The notes below the pieces were generated by a model, which saw only the letters and a program-made list of their open reading frames with translations, ran no database searches and was not told the origin of the DNA. This document shows, piece after piece, positions 29,468 to 38,834 of a DNA stretch of 64,000 bases (position 1 is its first letter; every line of letters starts with the position of its first letter). The translations under genes were made by a program, and so were the position numbers. The stretch comes from Desulfoluna spongiiphila (lineage in GTDB: Bacteria > Desulfobacterota > Desulfobacteria > Desulfobacterales > Desulfolunaceae). Location of the stretch: the NCBI RefSeq assembly GCF_900101345.1, contig NZ_FMUX01000022.1, forward strand, positions 55,863 through 119,862, given 5' to 3'.

Positions 29468-31213
29468 ATGAAAAAGACCTCGTTTATTACATGCGCCCTC
29501 GTGCTGCTCACCTCCGCATGCACCACGCCGTCGGCCCCCCTCGCTCCCAAGGCGCCTCGCTATCCTTATATAGGCATCGAAAAAACAGCGCCGGAACCGA
29601 CCGAATTCAACTTCGCCACCAACCGCCGCAACATCTCCCTGGAGTTGCCCGAAGAGGCCCAGGAGGAGCTGCCCCTCTTTGACCATGCCATTGAATACTG
29701 CAAGGCGGCCCAGTCCTTCTGGGAAAAAGGCGACATGGACGGGGCCCTATCAAGCCTCGATGAGGCCTACGGCCTCATCCTCAAGGTCGAGACAGGCAAC
29801 GACCCCCTGCTCCTCCAGCAGAAGGAGGACCTCCGGTTCACCATCTCACGCCGGATCCTGGAGATTTACACCTCCCGGGCCACCACCACCGCCTTTACGC
29901 GCAACGCCATCCCCATCACCATCAACAAGCAGGTGCAGCGGGAGATCGACGTCTTCACCAAAAAGGACCGTCGCTTCTTTGCCGAGTCCTTGAAACGGTC
30001 CGGCAAATACCGCCCCATGATGCTCAAGAAGCTCCAGGAGGCGGGGCTGCCCGCCGAGCTGTCCTGGCTCCCCCTGGTGGAAAGCGGGTACAAAGTCAAG
30101 GCCCTCTCTTCGGCACGGGCCCTGGGCCTCTGGCAGTTCGTTCCGTCCACGGGGTACATGTACGGCCTGAAGCGCACCACCTTCGTCGACGAGCGCCTGG
30201 ACCCGGACAAGTCCACCGATGCCGCCATCGCCTACCTGAACCGCCTGCACAAGCTCTTCGGGGACTGGTCCACGGTCCTGGCCGCCTACAACTGCGGCGA
30301 AGGGCGCGTCCTGAAGATCATCCGCCGCCAAAACATCAACTACCTCGACAACTTCTGGGACCTCTACTCCCGGCTTCCGTCCGAGACGGCCCGCTACGTG
30401 CCCAAGTTCATCGCCACCCTGCATATCGTCAACAACCTCGAAAAGTACGGCTTCCATACCGTGACCCCGGACACCCCTCCGCTTTTCGACACCGTCACCG
30501 TCCAGAAGCAGGTGAAGCTCTCCGATGTGGCCAAGGCCATCGGTGCCTCCTACGCCACCCTCAAGCGCCTCAACCCCGAGCTGCGCTACGCCATCCTGCC
30601 CAAGGAAAAATACAGCCTCCGGGTCCCCGTGGGCAAAAGCAAGGCCACCTTAACGGCCATGGGCTCCCTGCGGGTCTCGTTGCCGCCGCAGCGGGCCTTC
30701 GTCTACCACAAGGTGCGACCGGGGGACACCCTCTCCACCCTGGCCAAACGCTACGGCACCTCGGTAAAGGCCATCTCACGCGCCAATGGGCTCTCCAACC
30801 GCCACATCATCGTGGCCGGGAAGAAGATCAAGATCCCCCAGCGCGGGTACACCACCCAGGGCTATTACGCCAACACCGCCATCCCCGAGGCCAAGCGCCC
30901 CACAAAGCACGTGGTCCGCAAGGGCGAGTCCCTCTGGCTCATCGCCAGGAAGTACGGAACAACCCCCACGGGCCTCAAGGAGGCCAACCGGCTCTCAAGC
31001 AACACCCTCACCGTGGGACAGGTCCTCAGACTGCCCCGACCGGCGTCTCCCAAGGCCCGCCAGGCGAAAAAATCCGTCTATTATGTCAAACGCGGTGATA
31101 ATCCCTTTACAATTGCCACAAAACATAATATTTCAGTCGCGAGATTGCTTGACCTGAACAACCTGACTTCAGGAAGCACCATCTACCCGGGTCAGCGTCT
31201 CTACATCGACTAG
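29468..31213 (+). CDS. LysM-containing membrane-bound lytic murein transglycosylase (MltD-like)
   Basis: A 581-residue lipoprotein. A signal peptide ends at Cys18 (LLTSAC). The SLT domain has the catalytic glutamate in LPLVESGY (Glu205), then SARALGLWQF and VLAAYNCGEGRV, the GH23 order. A weak LysM-like segment is followed by three clear LysM repeats (VRPGDTLSTLAKRYG, VRKGESLWLIARKYG, VKRGDNPFTIATKHN) that bind peptidoglycan. The enzyme would cleave glycan strands from the outer membrane inner face. It is the same architecture as MltD but without evidence for the exact orthologue. The last 150 bp are more A/T-rich than the rest of the gene and run straight into a tRNA gene. Confidence 0.9.
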   Translation: MKKTSFITCALVLLTSACTTPSAPLAPKAPRYPYIGIEKTAPEPTEFNFATNRRNISLELPEEAQEELPLFDHAIEYCKAAQSFWEKGDMDGALSSLDEAYGLILKVETGNDPLLLQQKEDLRFTISRRILEIYTSRATTTAFTRNAIPITINKQVQREIDVFTKKDRRFFAESLKRSGKYRPMMLKKLQEAGLPAELSWLPLVESGYKVKALSSARALGLWQFVPSTGYMYGLKRTTFVDERLDPDKSTDAAIAYLNRLHKLFGDWSTVLAAYNCGEGRVLKIIRRQNINYLDNFWDLYSRLPSETARYVPKFIATLHIVNNLEKYGFHTVTPDTPPLFDTVTVQKQVKLSDVAKAIGASYATLKRLNPELRYAILPKEKYSLRVPVGKSKATLTAMGSLRVSLPPQRAFVYHKVRPGDTLSTLAKRYGTSVKAISRANGLSNRHIIVAGKKIKIPQRGYTTQGYYANTAIPEAKRPTKHVVRKGESLWLIARKYGTTPTGLKEANRLSSNTLTVGQVLRLPRPASPKARQAKKSVYYVKRGDNPFTIATKHNISVARLLDLNNLTSGSTIYPGQRLYID

Positions 31214-31214
31214 T

Positions 31215-31289
31215 GCCCCCATAGCTCAGTGGATAGAGCATTGGATTCCTAATCCATGTGCGCAAGTTCAATTCTTGCTGGGGGTACCA
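31215..31289 (+). tRNA. tRNA-Arg(CCT)
   Basis: Acceptor GCCCCCA/TGGGGGT, anticodon loop TTCCTAA (anticodon CCT, reading AGG), T loop GTTCAATTC and an encoded CCA. It begins one base after the upstream stop codon, so it either shares the mltD transcript or is driven by a promoter within the mltD 3' end. A terminator follows. Confidence 0.96.
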
Positions 31290-31313
31290 CGTTTAAAAAA
31301 ATACGCATGTTTT

Positions 31314-31345
31314 AAAGGGTTAAAGCGTCTGCTTTAACCCTTTTT
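31314..31345 (+). terminator. intrinsic terminator after tRNA-Arg
   Basis: AAAGGGTTAAAGC and GCTTTAACCCTTT pair over 13 bp around a 4-nt loop and are followed by T residues. It ends the mltD-tRNA-Arg unit; the A-rich opposite side may also let it work in reverse. Confidence 0.9.
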
Positions 31346-31561
31346 GCGTGGTGCCCTGCATGCCTTCCCTCCCCCCCTTCGTGTTGCCGCATGGTCATTC
31401 CCATGGTATATTAACAATGTTAGCGCCCTTGACGGCCATTACCTCCTGAGTCCAGCCCCTCCCCCGCTCTTCGATACGCAGGTCAAGGCGCCCGCAATCC
31501 CACGCCCTTCCCGCTGCTGTTTCCATGCCACACCGATCTAACCGGCAGCCTGGAGACTCCC

Positions 31562-33589
31562 ATGAAAAGGTTACCCCCTCTACATCGCCATGCCCTTGTT
31601 GCATGGGCCCTCGTCATCGGGTTTTGCCTGGTGCTCCCGGCCGGGGCCGCCGAAGACCTCACCGAGCTCTCCATTGAAGAGCTGGCCAATATCGAGGTCA
31701 CCTCCGTCTCCCGCAAGCCCCAGAAGCTCTCCCACGCCCCCACGGCCATCTTCGTCATCACCTCCGACGACATCCGCCGCTCCGGGGTCACCAACATCCC
31801 GGATGCCCTGCGCATGGTCCCCGGTATTCAGGTGGCACGCATCTCCTCCAGCAAATGGGCCATCACCGCCCGGGGGTTCAACAGCCAGTTCGCCAACAAA
31901 CTCCTCGTCCAGATGGACGGCCGCACCCTCTACTCCCCCCTCTTTTCCGGGGTGTTCTGGGAAGACCAGACCACCCTCCTGGAGGACATCGACCGCATTG
32001 AAGTCATCCGGGGCCCCGGAGCCAGCCTCTGGGGAGCCAATGCCGTCAACGGCATCATCAACATCATCACCAAGACATCGGACAAAACCCAGGGTGCCCT
32101 CGCCACCAACCGGGTCGGTACCCTGGAGCGCAGCGGGGGCGGGGCCCGCTACGGGGCCCCCGCAGGCTCCATGGGCCACTACCGACTCTATGCCACCTAC
32201 GCCAACCGGGATGAATCCGTCAGCCCTGAAGGGGAAGGCAGCGGGGACTCCTGGGACAACCTCCAGGGCGGATTCCGCAGCGACCTTTCCCCCACGCCGG
32301 AGACGCGCCTTACCTTCCAGGGCGACGTCTACGCCGGCCGGTTCAACGAGAACACCGCCCTCCCCTCCCTTTCCGCCCCGTACACCACACTCTACGAAAA
32401 CGAAAACGACTCCAAGCACATGAACCTGCTCAGCCGCATCACCCGCACCCTGTCCGCGACGTCGGAACTCTCCTTCCAGGCTTACTACGACCGCTCGGAA
32501 AAGGAAGAGAACCAGCTTGCCTGGGACGGGGACCTTGCCGACCTGGACCTTCAGCACCGGTTCGAGCCCCTCACCGGTCACGAGGTGATCTGGGGGCTGG
32601 GCTATCGCTACTACGCCGACACCATCGAATTCAGTGACAATTTTTCCCTGACGTCCCCGTCCACCACCGACCACCTCATCAGCGCCTTTCTGCAGGATGT
32701 CATCTCCCTGTCCCCTTCGGTCCAGCTCACCCTGGGCGCCAAGGTGGAACACAACGACTACACCGGAATGGAGTTCCAGCCCAACGCCCGGCTTCTCTGG
32801 GCACCCAATGCCATCCACAGCACCTGGTTTGCCGTCTCCCGGGCCGTGCGCACCCCCAACCGATCCGAAACCCAGATCCGGATCCGTCAGGGGGTCATCC
32901 CGCCGGGGTCCCCACAAAACCCAGCCCCCCTGCCGGTGGAGGTCATCATCGCAGGGGACGAGGACCTGGAATCCGAAAAACTCATCGCCCTGGAGGCCGG
33001 ATACCGGCTCACGCCGGATCCCTTGTTTTCTTTGGACCTGGCCCTTTTTTTCAACGCCTACGACGACCTCAACGGATACCTCACGGCCGACCCGGTGCCG
33101 GACCCGGGGGCCACCCCGCCCCGCATCACCTCGGTGACCGCCATCAACAACGGCATGGAGGGCCACACCTGGGGCCTGGAGGTCGCTTCCAACTGGGCCC
33201 CCCGTCCCCACTGGCGCCTCCAGGCCTCCGGAACCCTTTTCCAGGCCAGCTACGACACCAAGTCCGGCTACGAGGGGAGTTTTTCCGATGACACCGACGA
33301 CGCCGCGCCCAAGGTCCAGTTCTCCCTCCGGTCAGGCCTCGACCTCTCCCCAAAGGTCACCCTGGATCTCTGGCTCCGGCACATGGACGATATTCAGGAG
33401 GGAACGGTGGACGCCTACACCGAACTCGACGCACGCCTTGCCTGGAAACCCGCAAAGGGCGTCGAGCTCTCCCTCACCGGCCAGAACCTCCTCCACGAAA
33501 GCCACGCGGAGTTTGCCGAGTCCCTCCTGTGGACCTCTCCCACGGAAGTGGAGCGTTCTGTCCACGCCCAGGCAACCCTCACCTTTTAA
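31562..33589 (+). CDS. TonB-dependent outer-membrane receptor
   Basis: A 675-residue receptor with a cleavable signal peptide (about residues 1-29, ...LVLPAGAAE). The plug domain shows SRKPQKLSHAPTAIFVITSDDIRRSGVTNIPDALRMVPGI, VRGPGA-like VIRGPGASLWGANAVNGIINIITK. The rest is a beta-barrel ending in Phe (ATLTF), the BAM signal. The substrate is unknown. It is the first gene of a group with a YfiR-type protein and a hybrid histidine kinase, a combination suggesting signalling from the outer membrane rather than simple uptake. Confidence 0.92.
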   Translation: MKRLPPLHRHALVAWALVIGFCLVLPAGAAEDLTELSIEELANIEVTSVSRKPQKLSHAPTAIFVITSDDIRRSGVTNIPDALRMVPGIQVARISSSKWAITARGFNSQFANKLLVQMDGRTLYSPLFSGVFWEDQTTLLEDIDRIEVIRGPGASLWGANAVNGIINIITKTSDKTQGALATNRVGTLERSGGGARYGAPAGSMGHYRLYATYANRDESVSPEGEGSGDSWDNLQGGFRSDLSPTPETRLTFQGDVYAGRFNENTALPSLSAPYTTLYENENDSKHMNLLSRITRTLSATSELSFQAYYDRSEKEENQLAWDGDLADLDLQHRFEPLTGHEVIWGLGYRYYADTIEFSDNFSLTSPSTTDHLISAFLQDVISLSPSVQLTLGAKVEHNDYTGMEFQPNARLLWAPNAIHSTWFAVSRAVRTPNRSETQIRIRQGVIPPGSPQNPAPLPVEVIIAGDEDLESEKLIALEAGYRLTPDPLFSLDLALFFNAYDDLNGYLTADPVPDPGATPPRITSVTAINNGMEGHTWGLEVASNWAPRPHWRLQASGTLFQASYDTKSGYEGSFSDDTDDAAPKVQFSLRSGLDLSPKVTLDLWLRHMDDIQEGTVDAYTELDARLAWKPAKGVELSLTGQNLLHESHAEFAESLLWTSPTEVERSVHAQATLTF

Positions 33590-33642
33590 CCCGAAACGCG
33601 GCAGGCCATTTCCCGCGGTGCCCCACCATTTACCAGAGGGCC

Positions 33643-34188
33643 ATGAACAGCAAGCAACTCTTCCTTATTGCCGGTCTTTTCTGCAGCATCGCCCTCCACA
33701 GCGTTGGCCCTGCCCCCCTGCTTGCGGAACCGGCCACGGAAAGCCGCATCAAAGCGGCCTATCTCCTGAATTTTGCCCGATTCGTCACCTGGCCCGAGGC
33801 CGCCTTTGATAACAGCGTCGCCCCCATTGTGCTCTGCGTTCTGGGAGACGACCCCATCGATTCAGCCCTGCCCACCATTCAATACAAGCGCGTCCAGAAC
33901 CGCCCCCTGGAAATTCACCACATCGGTTCCCTCAAGGACCTGCCCCGCTGCCACATGCTCTTTGTGGGAGAAACGACGCCGAGCCCCGTCCAGCAGGTGC
34001 TCTCGGCCCTGGGCAACCGGCCGGTCCTCACCGTCAGCAGCCAGCCCGGATTCTCCAGTCGGGGGGGCATGCTCACCTTTATAGAGACGGACAACAAAAT
34101 CCGTTTTGAAGTCAACCTGTCCACCACCCGGACAGCGGGACTCGCCATCAGCTCCCGGCTCCTCAAACTCGCCCGGGTGGTGCCCTAA
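33643..34188 (+). CDS. YfiR/DUF4154-family periplasmic protein
   Basis: A 181-residue protein with a signal peptide (MNSKQLFLIAGLFCSIALHSVG...LLAEP). The mature part opens with ESRIKAAYLLNFARFVTWPE, the hallmark of DUF4154, and ends with FEVNLSTTRTAGLAISSRLLKLARVV. YfiR of Pseudomonas is a periplasmic repressor of a diguanylate cyclase. The start was set at ATG 33643, where the signal peptide begins; the upstream extension overlaps the receptor gene in another frame. It lies between the receptor and the kinase, spaced 19 bp from the kinase. Confidence 0.88.
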   Translation: MNSKQLFLIAGLFCSIALHSVGPAPLLAEPATESRIKAAYLLNFARFVTWPEAAFDNSVAPIVLCVLGDDPIDSALPTIQYKRVQNRPLEIHHIGSLKDLPRCHMLFVGETTPSPVQQVLSALGNRPVLTVSSQPGFSSRGGMLTFIETDNKIRFEVNLSTTRTAGLAISSRLLKLARVVP

Positions 34189-34207
34189 CCCCCAATCAGG
34201 CAAACCC

Positions 34208-37072
34208 ATGCTTACCTATTTTAAAGCCCTGCCCCTTCGCCAGAAACTCGTGGCCCTGATGACCCTCATTTCGGGCGTCATCCTGATTCTGGCCACCTTG
34301 CTGCTGCTGGCAACCGAGGCCTTTACCTCTCGGCGGGAGATGCACAACAACCTCTCCATGCTGGCCCGCATCATCGGCTACAACTCCGTGGCGCCCCTTA
34401 CCTTCAATGACACCAAGGTGGCCAGGGAGAACCTGGAAGGGCTCTCCGTGGACCCCAGCCTGGACCTGGCCCGCATCCACAAACCGGACGGGACCCTGTT
34501 CGCCCAGTACCGACGCCTTCCCTCCCCCGCGCCATCCCCTGCCCCTGACTCTCCCCGTACACATCGCCTGCTCAACGGCCTGCCCTTTCTCGACACCCAC
34601 ATCGAGGTCCGGGAGGAGATCCGCTTTGACGGAGAGGTCCTCGGCTCCGTCACCCTCCAGTCCGACCTCACCCGGGTCTACCGGCGCCTCCTCTTTTACC
34701 TGGCAGCGGCCATGGGAATCCTTGCCCTTTCCATTTCCGCCGCCTACACCATCTCGTCTCGTCTCCAGGCCATTGTCTCCGGCCCCATCCTTGAACTCAC
34801 CGACATGATGAGTGAAGTCTCCGATGAAAAAAACTACGGGGTGCGGGCCGTCAAGCGCACCGACGACGAGATCGGCCTGCTCATGGAGGGCTTCAATGAC
34901 ATGTTGAGCCAGATCCAGCGACGGGATGCCGAACTCTTAAAACAGCACGAGAGCCTGGAGGAGACAGTGGCCCTGCGCACGACCGAACTCCGGCAGACCG
35001 TGGCGGACCTGAAAGATGCCAAAGCCGACACCGAGGCGGCCAACTTTCGCTTGCGGGAAGCCATCCACAACGCCAAGGGCCTGGCCCGTGCCGCCGAAGC
35101 CGCCAACCGGGCCAAGAGCCGGTTCCTGGCCAACATGAGCCACGAAATCCGCACCCCCATGAACGGCGTCATGGGCATGACCCGTCTCCTGCTGGGCACC
35201 TCCCTCTCCGAGGAGCAGAGCCACCGGGTCAACACCATCCAGAAAAGCGCCGATGCCCTCCTGGCCATCATCAACGACATCCTGGACTTTTCCAAAATCG
35301 AATCGGGCAAGCTGGAGCTGGAGACCATCGACTTTGACCTGCTCACCATGCTGGAAAACATCAACGACATCATGGCTGTCAAGGCCCAGGCCAAGGGGCT
35401 TGAATACATCTTCCGCATGGATCAGGACGTCCCGTTGCGGATCTCCGGGGATCCCTCCCGCCTTCGACAGATCCTCGTGAACCTCATCAGCAACGCCATC
35501 AAGTTCACCGCAGGCGGGGAGATCCTCATCCACGTCACCCGATGCACGGAACGGGAAGCCGCCCCCCGGTGGAAAATTCCCTTGTGGTTCGCTGTCACGG
35601 ACACGGGCATCGGCATCCCCGACGAAACCGTCGACAGCCTGTTTTCCCCGTTCACCCAGGCCGATGTTTCCACCACCCGGCGATTCGGGGGCACCGGGCT
35701 GGGCCTTTCCATCTCCAAACAGCTGGTGACCCTCATGGGCGGAGAGATCGGGGTGGAGAGTCAGGAAGGCAAAGGGAGCACCTTCTGGTTTACCGTGATG
35801 CTCGACTGCTGCTCCCGGGAAGGGAGCTTCTGCATGACCCCGGCCGCCGATATCCGCGGCAGCCGGATCCTGCTGGTGGACGACAACCAAAGCAGCCGCA
35901 TGGCCCTGAAAAGTCAGCTGGAGGCCTGGCACTGCCGGGTCGACGAAGCCCCCAGCGGCGATGACGCCTTGGGGCAGCTCCTCTCCGCCCCCCAACGGGA
36001 CCCGTATGCCATCGCCATCATCGACAGCGACATGCCGGATATGGACGGTGAAACCCTGGGAAAAACCATCCGGGACCATGGGGCCTTAAAAGGGCTCTCC
36101 CTCATTTTCATGGCCACCCTCTGGCAACGGGGAGATGCCAGCCGCTTCAAATCCGCCGGCTTCGACGCCTACTTCACCAAACCCTACAAGCGCTCCCAAC
36201 TCTACAACTGCCTTGCCACACTTTTGGGGGCGGCCCCCATGGAAGACGAACCGGCAAAACGGTTCATCACCCGCCACACCATGGCCGAACTCTCTCGACG
36301 GAACCACCGCATCCTCCTTGTGGAAGACTTTCCCATCAATCAGGAGGTGGCTTTAGGCATCCTGGAAAGCTACGGCTTCCGGGCCGATGTGGCGGAAAAC
36401 GGCGCCCAGGCCGTCAAAGCCTTGGAATCCACCGCCTACGACCTGGTGTTCATGGATCTTCAGATGCCGGAAATGGACGGCTTCGAAGCCACCCGCGTGA
36501 TACGCGATCCCCTCTCGGCGGTCATGCGTCACGACGTCCCCATCGTGGCCATGACCGCCAACGCCATGGAGGGCGACCGGGAAAAGTGCCTCAAGGCAGG
36601 CATGAACGACCACATCCCCAAACCCATCCTGCCCGAGGCGGTCTACCGGGCCCTGCAGACCTATCTCCTGAGGGCCACGCGCCACGATACCCCGGCCACC
36701 CTCCCCGACCCATCCGGTGAGAGCGAAGCTTCAGGCGAACTCCCGCTGTTCGACCGGGACGACCTCCTCCTGCGCATCCAGGGCAACACCCGGCTCCTGG
36801 ACAAACTCATCGCCCTCTTCCTCGACAAAACACCCCAGGAGCTGGAGCGCATGAAACACGCCGTGGCCCTGGGGGAATTCGAACCCATCCGTGCACAGGC
36901 CCATAAAATGAAGGGGTACTTTGCCAACATCTCGGCCAAACGGCTGGAACGCCTGGCCGCAGCCCTTCAACAGGCCGCCCAGGATGGTGACCTGAAGGGA
37001 TGCGCCGACCATGCCGCGGCCATTGAGGAGGGGGTGGATCGGTTCGTGAAATACCTGCAGGAGGGCATGTAG
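34208..37072 (+). CDS. hybrid sensor histidine kinase (CHASE8-like, HAMP, HisKA, HATPase, two REC, HPt)
   Basis: A 954-residue membrane kinase. TM1 is near 13-36, followed by a periplasmic sensor of the CHASE8 kind (MHNNLSMLARIIGYNSVAPLTFND), TM2 near 165-185 and a HAMP linker with a coiled coil. The H box FLANMSHEIRTPMNG has His312. The N box (LISNAIKF) and G boxes (DTGIGI, GGTGLGLSISK) are intact. Receiver 1 has Asp606 (IDSDMPDMDG), receiver 2 has Asp750 (MDLQMPEMDG), and an HPt domain has His899 (AHKMKG). All residues of a full phosphorelay are present. No partner response regulator is in the same operon; the HD-GYP regulator downstream is convergent. Confidence 0.93.
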   Translation: MLTYFKALPLRQKLVALMTLISGVILILATLLLLATEAFTSRREMHNNLSMLARIIGYNSVAPLTFNDTKVARENLEGLSVDPSLDLARIHKPDGTLFAQYRRLPSPAPSPAPDSPRTHRLLNGLPFLDTHIEVREEIRFDGEVLGSVTLQSDLTRVYRRLLFYLAAAMGILALSISAAYTISSRLQAIVSGPILELTDMMSEVSDEKNYGVRAVKRTDDEIGLLMEGFNDMLSQIQRRDAELLKQHESLEETVALRTTELRQTVADLKDAKADTEAANFRLREAIHNAKGLARAAEAANRAKSRFLANMSHEIRTPMNGVMGMTRLLLGTSLSEEQSHRVNTIQKSADALLAIINDILDFSKIESGKLELETIDFDLLTMLENINDIMAVKAQAKGLEYIFRMDQDVPLRISGDPSRLRQILVNLISNAIKFTAGGEILIHVTRCTEREAAPRWKIPLWFAVTDTGIGIPDETVDSLFSPFTQADVSTTRRFGGTGLGLSISKQLVTLMGGEIGVESQEGKGSTFWFTVMLDCCSREGSFCMTPAADIRGSRILLVDDNQSSRMALKSQLEAWHCRVDEAPSGDDALGQLLSAPQRDPYAIAIIDSDMPDMDGETLGKTIRDHGALKGLSLIFMATLWQRGDASRFKSAGFDAYFTKPYKRSQLYNCLATLLGAAPMEDEPAKRFITRHTMAELSRRNHRILLVEDFPINQEVALGILESYGFRADVAENGAQAVKALESTAYDLVFMDLQMPEMDGFEATRVIRDPLSAVMRHDVPIVAMTANAMEGDREKCLKAGMNDHIPKPILPEAVYRALQTYLLRATRHDTPATLPDPSGESEASGELPLFDRDDLLLRIQGNTRLLDKLIALFLDKTPQELERMKHAVALGEFEPIRAQAHKMKGYFANISAKRLERLAAALQQAAQDGDLKGCADHAAAIEEGVDRFVKYLQEGM

Positions 37073-37098
37073 GGGAGGAAGCGCATAAAACAAAAAAA

Positions 37099-37269
37099 GC
37101 CTCCGGCGGCCCTGCCGGGGGCTAAACTTTTAAAAAGTTTAATAAACAGGCTTTAAAAAACAGATTCAGACCAATCAAAATCAATAGCGAATGTGATTTT
37201 CCCTGAGGAACGAAGGGAAAAGCGCATTCGAAACCTGCTTTCGAGGTGGCACACCTCGCCGCCGGAGGC
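37099..37269 (+). repeat. dispersed hairpin element, copy A
   Basis: A full-length copy of 171 bp bounded by GCCTCCGGCGGC and GCCGCCGGAGGC. From left to right it holds a G/C-rich left hairpin ending GGGGGC, AAACTTTT..AAAAGTTT, the core hairpin CGAATGTGATTTTCCCT / AGGGAAAAGCGCATTCG around loop GAGGAACGA, then CGAGGTG/CACCTCG. It lies after the kinase gene and before the convergent HD-GYP gene. Confidence 0.9.
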
Positions 37270-37317
37270 ATTGCTTTTGTTTTTTCCTGAGCCCTCTTGA
37301 CCCTGTGACTCATCAGA

Positions 37318-37334
37318 CTTTAACCATAGAAGGC
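37318..37334. repeat. satellite motif CTTTAACCATAGAAGGC, copy 1
   Basis: This 17-bp motif recurs at 52618-52634 and, inverted, at 63548-63564, each time 17-50 bp from a copy of the dispersed hairpin element. Copies 1 and 2 also share a preceding TGAGCCCTCTTG block. It may be an outer end or a frequent insertion context of the element. Confidence 0.7.
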
Positions 37335-38342
37335 TTACATGCCTCGCCCCTGGCTCTCCACAATGGCCTCAAAGGTCTCTTCCAGGGCCAGAAAAGCCTC
37401 CACCACATAGGGGTCGAACTGGGTGCCATCCCCTTCCATGATCAGGTTCTTGGCCACGTCATGGCTGTAGGCCGGCTTGTACACCCTCTTGGAGATCAGG
37501 GCATCGTAGACATCGGCAAGGCTGAAGATACGCGCCGCCAGGGGAATGTCCCGCCCCTTCAACCCCCTGGGATAGCCGGTGCCGTCATAGCGCTCGTGGT
37601 GGCACAGGGCGATGTCCCGTGCCACCCGCAGAAAGGAGGCGTGGGGGGCCACCTTCAGGACCGAATCCAGGGTCGCGGCCCCTTCGGTGGTGTGGCGCTT
37701 CATGATCTCGAACTCCGCGTCGGTGAGGCGCCCGGGCTTGAGGAGCACGTAATCCGGTATGGCCACCTTGCCGATGTCGTGCAGGGGGGTGGTTAAGTAC
37801 ATGTTTTCCACAAAGGCGGTGTCTATCTCCCCGCGCAAAGGGCCTTCGGCCCCCATGCGAAGGGCCAGGGCCCGGGAGTAGCCCCGCACCCGTTCCAGGT
37901 GGGCTCCGGTTTCAGGATCCCGGGATTCCGCAAGTTTGGCCAGGGCAAAAATGGTCATGTTGCTCGCCTCAAGGGACATGAGGCGCAACCCCGAACGCAG
38001 CCTCACCTCCAGCTCCGAGGGATGAAACGGCTTGGACATGAAGTCGTCGGCCCCGGCTTCGAGCCCCTCCACCACGTTGGCGGTGCCCCCCCGGCTGGTG
38101 ACCATGATGATGTACACATAGTGACCGATGCTGTCCTGCCGGATGCGACGGGTCAGCTCCAGCCCGTCCATATCAGGCATCTCCCAATCGGTGATCACAA
38201 TGCGGCACTCCCCATGATCCCTCAGGTAGGCAAGGGCCTCGCTCCCGTTCTCGCGAACGGCCACCTCATAGCCTGTCAGGTTCAAGGCCTCTTTCAGGAG
38301 TTCCACCGAGAGGATCTCGTCATCCACGACCAGTACGTTCAT
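37335..38342 (-). CDS. response regulator with HD-GYP phosphodiesterase domain
   Basis: A 335-residue protein. The receiver (VLVVDDE, phosphoacceptor Asp52 in TDWEMPDMDG, SKPF lysine) is complete. It is followed by an HD-GYP domain with HD at 188-189 (LHDIGK) and HHERYDGTGYP at 248-258. HD-GYP proteins hydrolyse cyclic di-GMP, so this is probably a phosphorylation-controlled phosphodiesterase. The start was set at MNVLVVDDE, where the receiver fold begins. It is convergent with the histidine kinase gene, a plausible but unproven partner. Confidence 0.92.
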   Translation of the reverse strand: MNVLVVDDEILSVELLKEALNLTGYEVAVRENGSEALAYLRDHGECRIVITDWEMPDMDGLELTRRIRQDSIGHYVYIIMVTSRGGTANVVEGLEAGADDFMSKPFHPSELEVRLRSGLRLMSLEASNMTIFALAKLAESRDPETGAHLERVRGYSRALALRMGAEGPLRGEIDTAFVENMYLTTPLHDIGKVAIPDYVLLKPGRLTDAEFEIMKRHTTEGAATLDSVLKVAPHASFLRVARDIALCHHERYDGTGYPRGLKGRDIPLAARIFSLADVYDALISKRVYKPAYSHDVAKNLIMEGDGTQFDPYVVEAFLALEETFEAIVESQGRGM

Positions 38343-38834
38343 GGGCTTGTCTCTCTGCTGGGTTGTCAGTGAAGGCTGGCCCGGAGGCGGCGAGCGCTGC
38401 CCGGACACAGGGTGTCGGATTGGTGATGGAGGGTCTGTCGTGCAGGCGGCCCCGCTTTAAAGGCCCGAAGCTCCGTCCTGCATTGCGGCGTGCCGAAGGT
38501 CAGGGACCAAGGGACGTCCCGTGGGCACGAAGAAAATGAGGAATCGTCGCCTGGACGATACCTGTTTTTTTACTCTACCACAAAAGAGGGAATACCCATA
38601 GGGGAATCAACGGGTTACCCCCTGGAAGGCCTGATACAGGCACCGCTGATCAACACGGATGCTCCCTGAGGCATCCCCGAAGAAAGAACCGTTTTCATTT
38701 GATAACGCTTCCTGTAGAGTAACCCAAGGAATCAAGGCAGCCGCAGCCTCGCCTTGCCCACGAAACCCCACCGGCAAGACGCAGGATGCCTCGGAGTGCG
38801 GCAAAACCCAGATGACGGACAAGGCGGGTAACCT
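38343..38834. other. non-coding region between the HD-GYP gene and pyruvate kinase
   Basis: A divergent intergenic region of 492 bp, unusually long for this stretch. I see no credible gene. A hairpin GGATGC/GCATCC lies near 38657-38676. I looked for a cyclic di-GMP riboswitch because of the HD-GYP neighbour and did not recognise one. The promoters of both flanking genes must lie here. Confidence 0.5.

Noticed and set aside
31580..33211. Long minus-strand open frame (543 codons) opposite the TonB receptor gene
   Set aside because: Antisense of a well-supported gene, Gly/Val/Asp-rich, without a ribosome binding site or family match.
38343..38834. Cyclic di-GMP riboswitch between the HD-GYP gene and pyk
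   Set aside because: The conserved GEMM core segments were not found in either strand.
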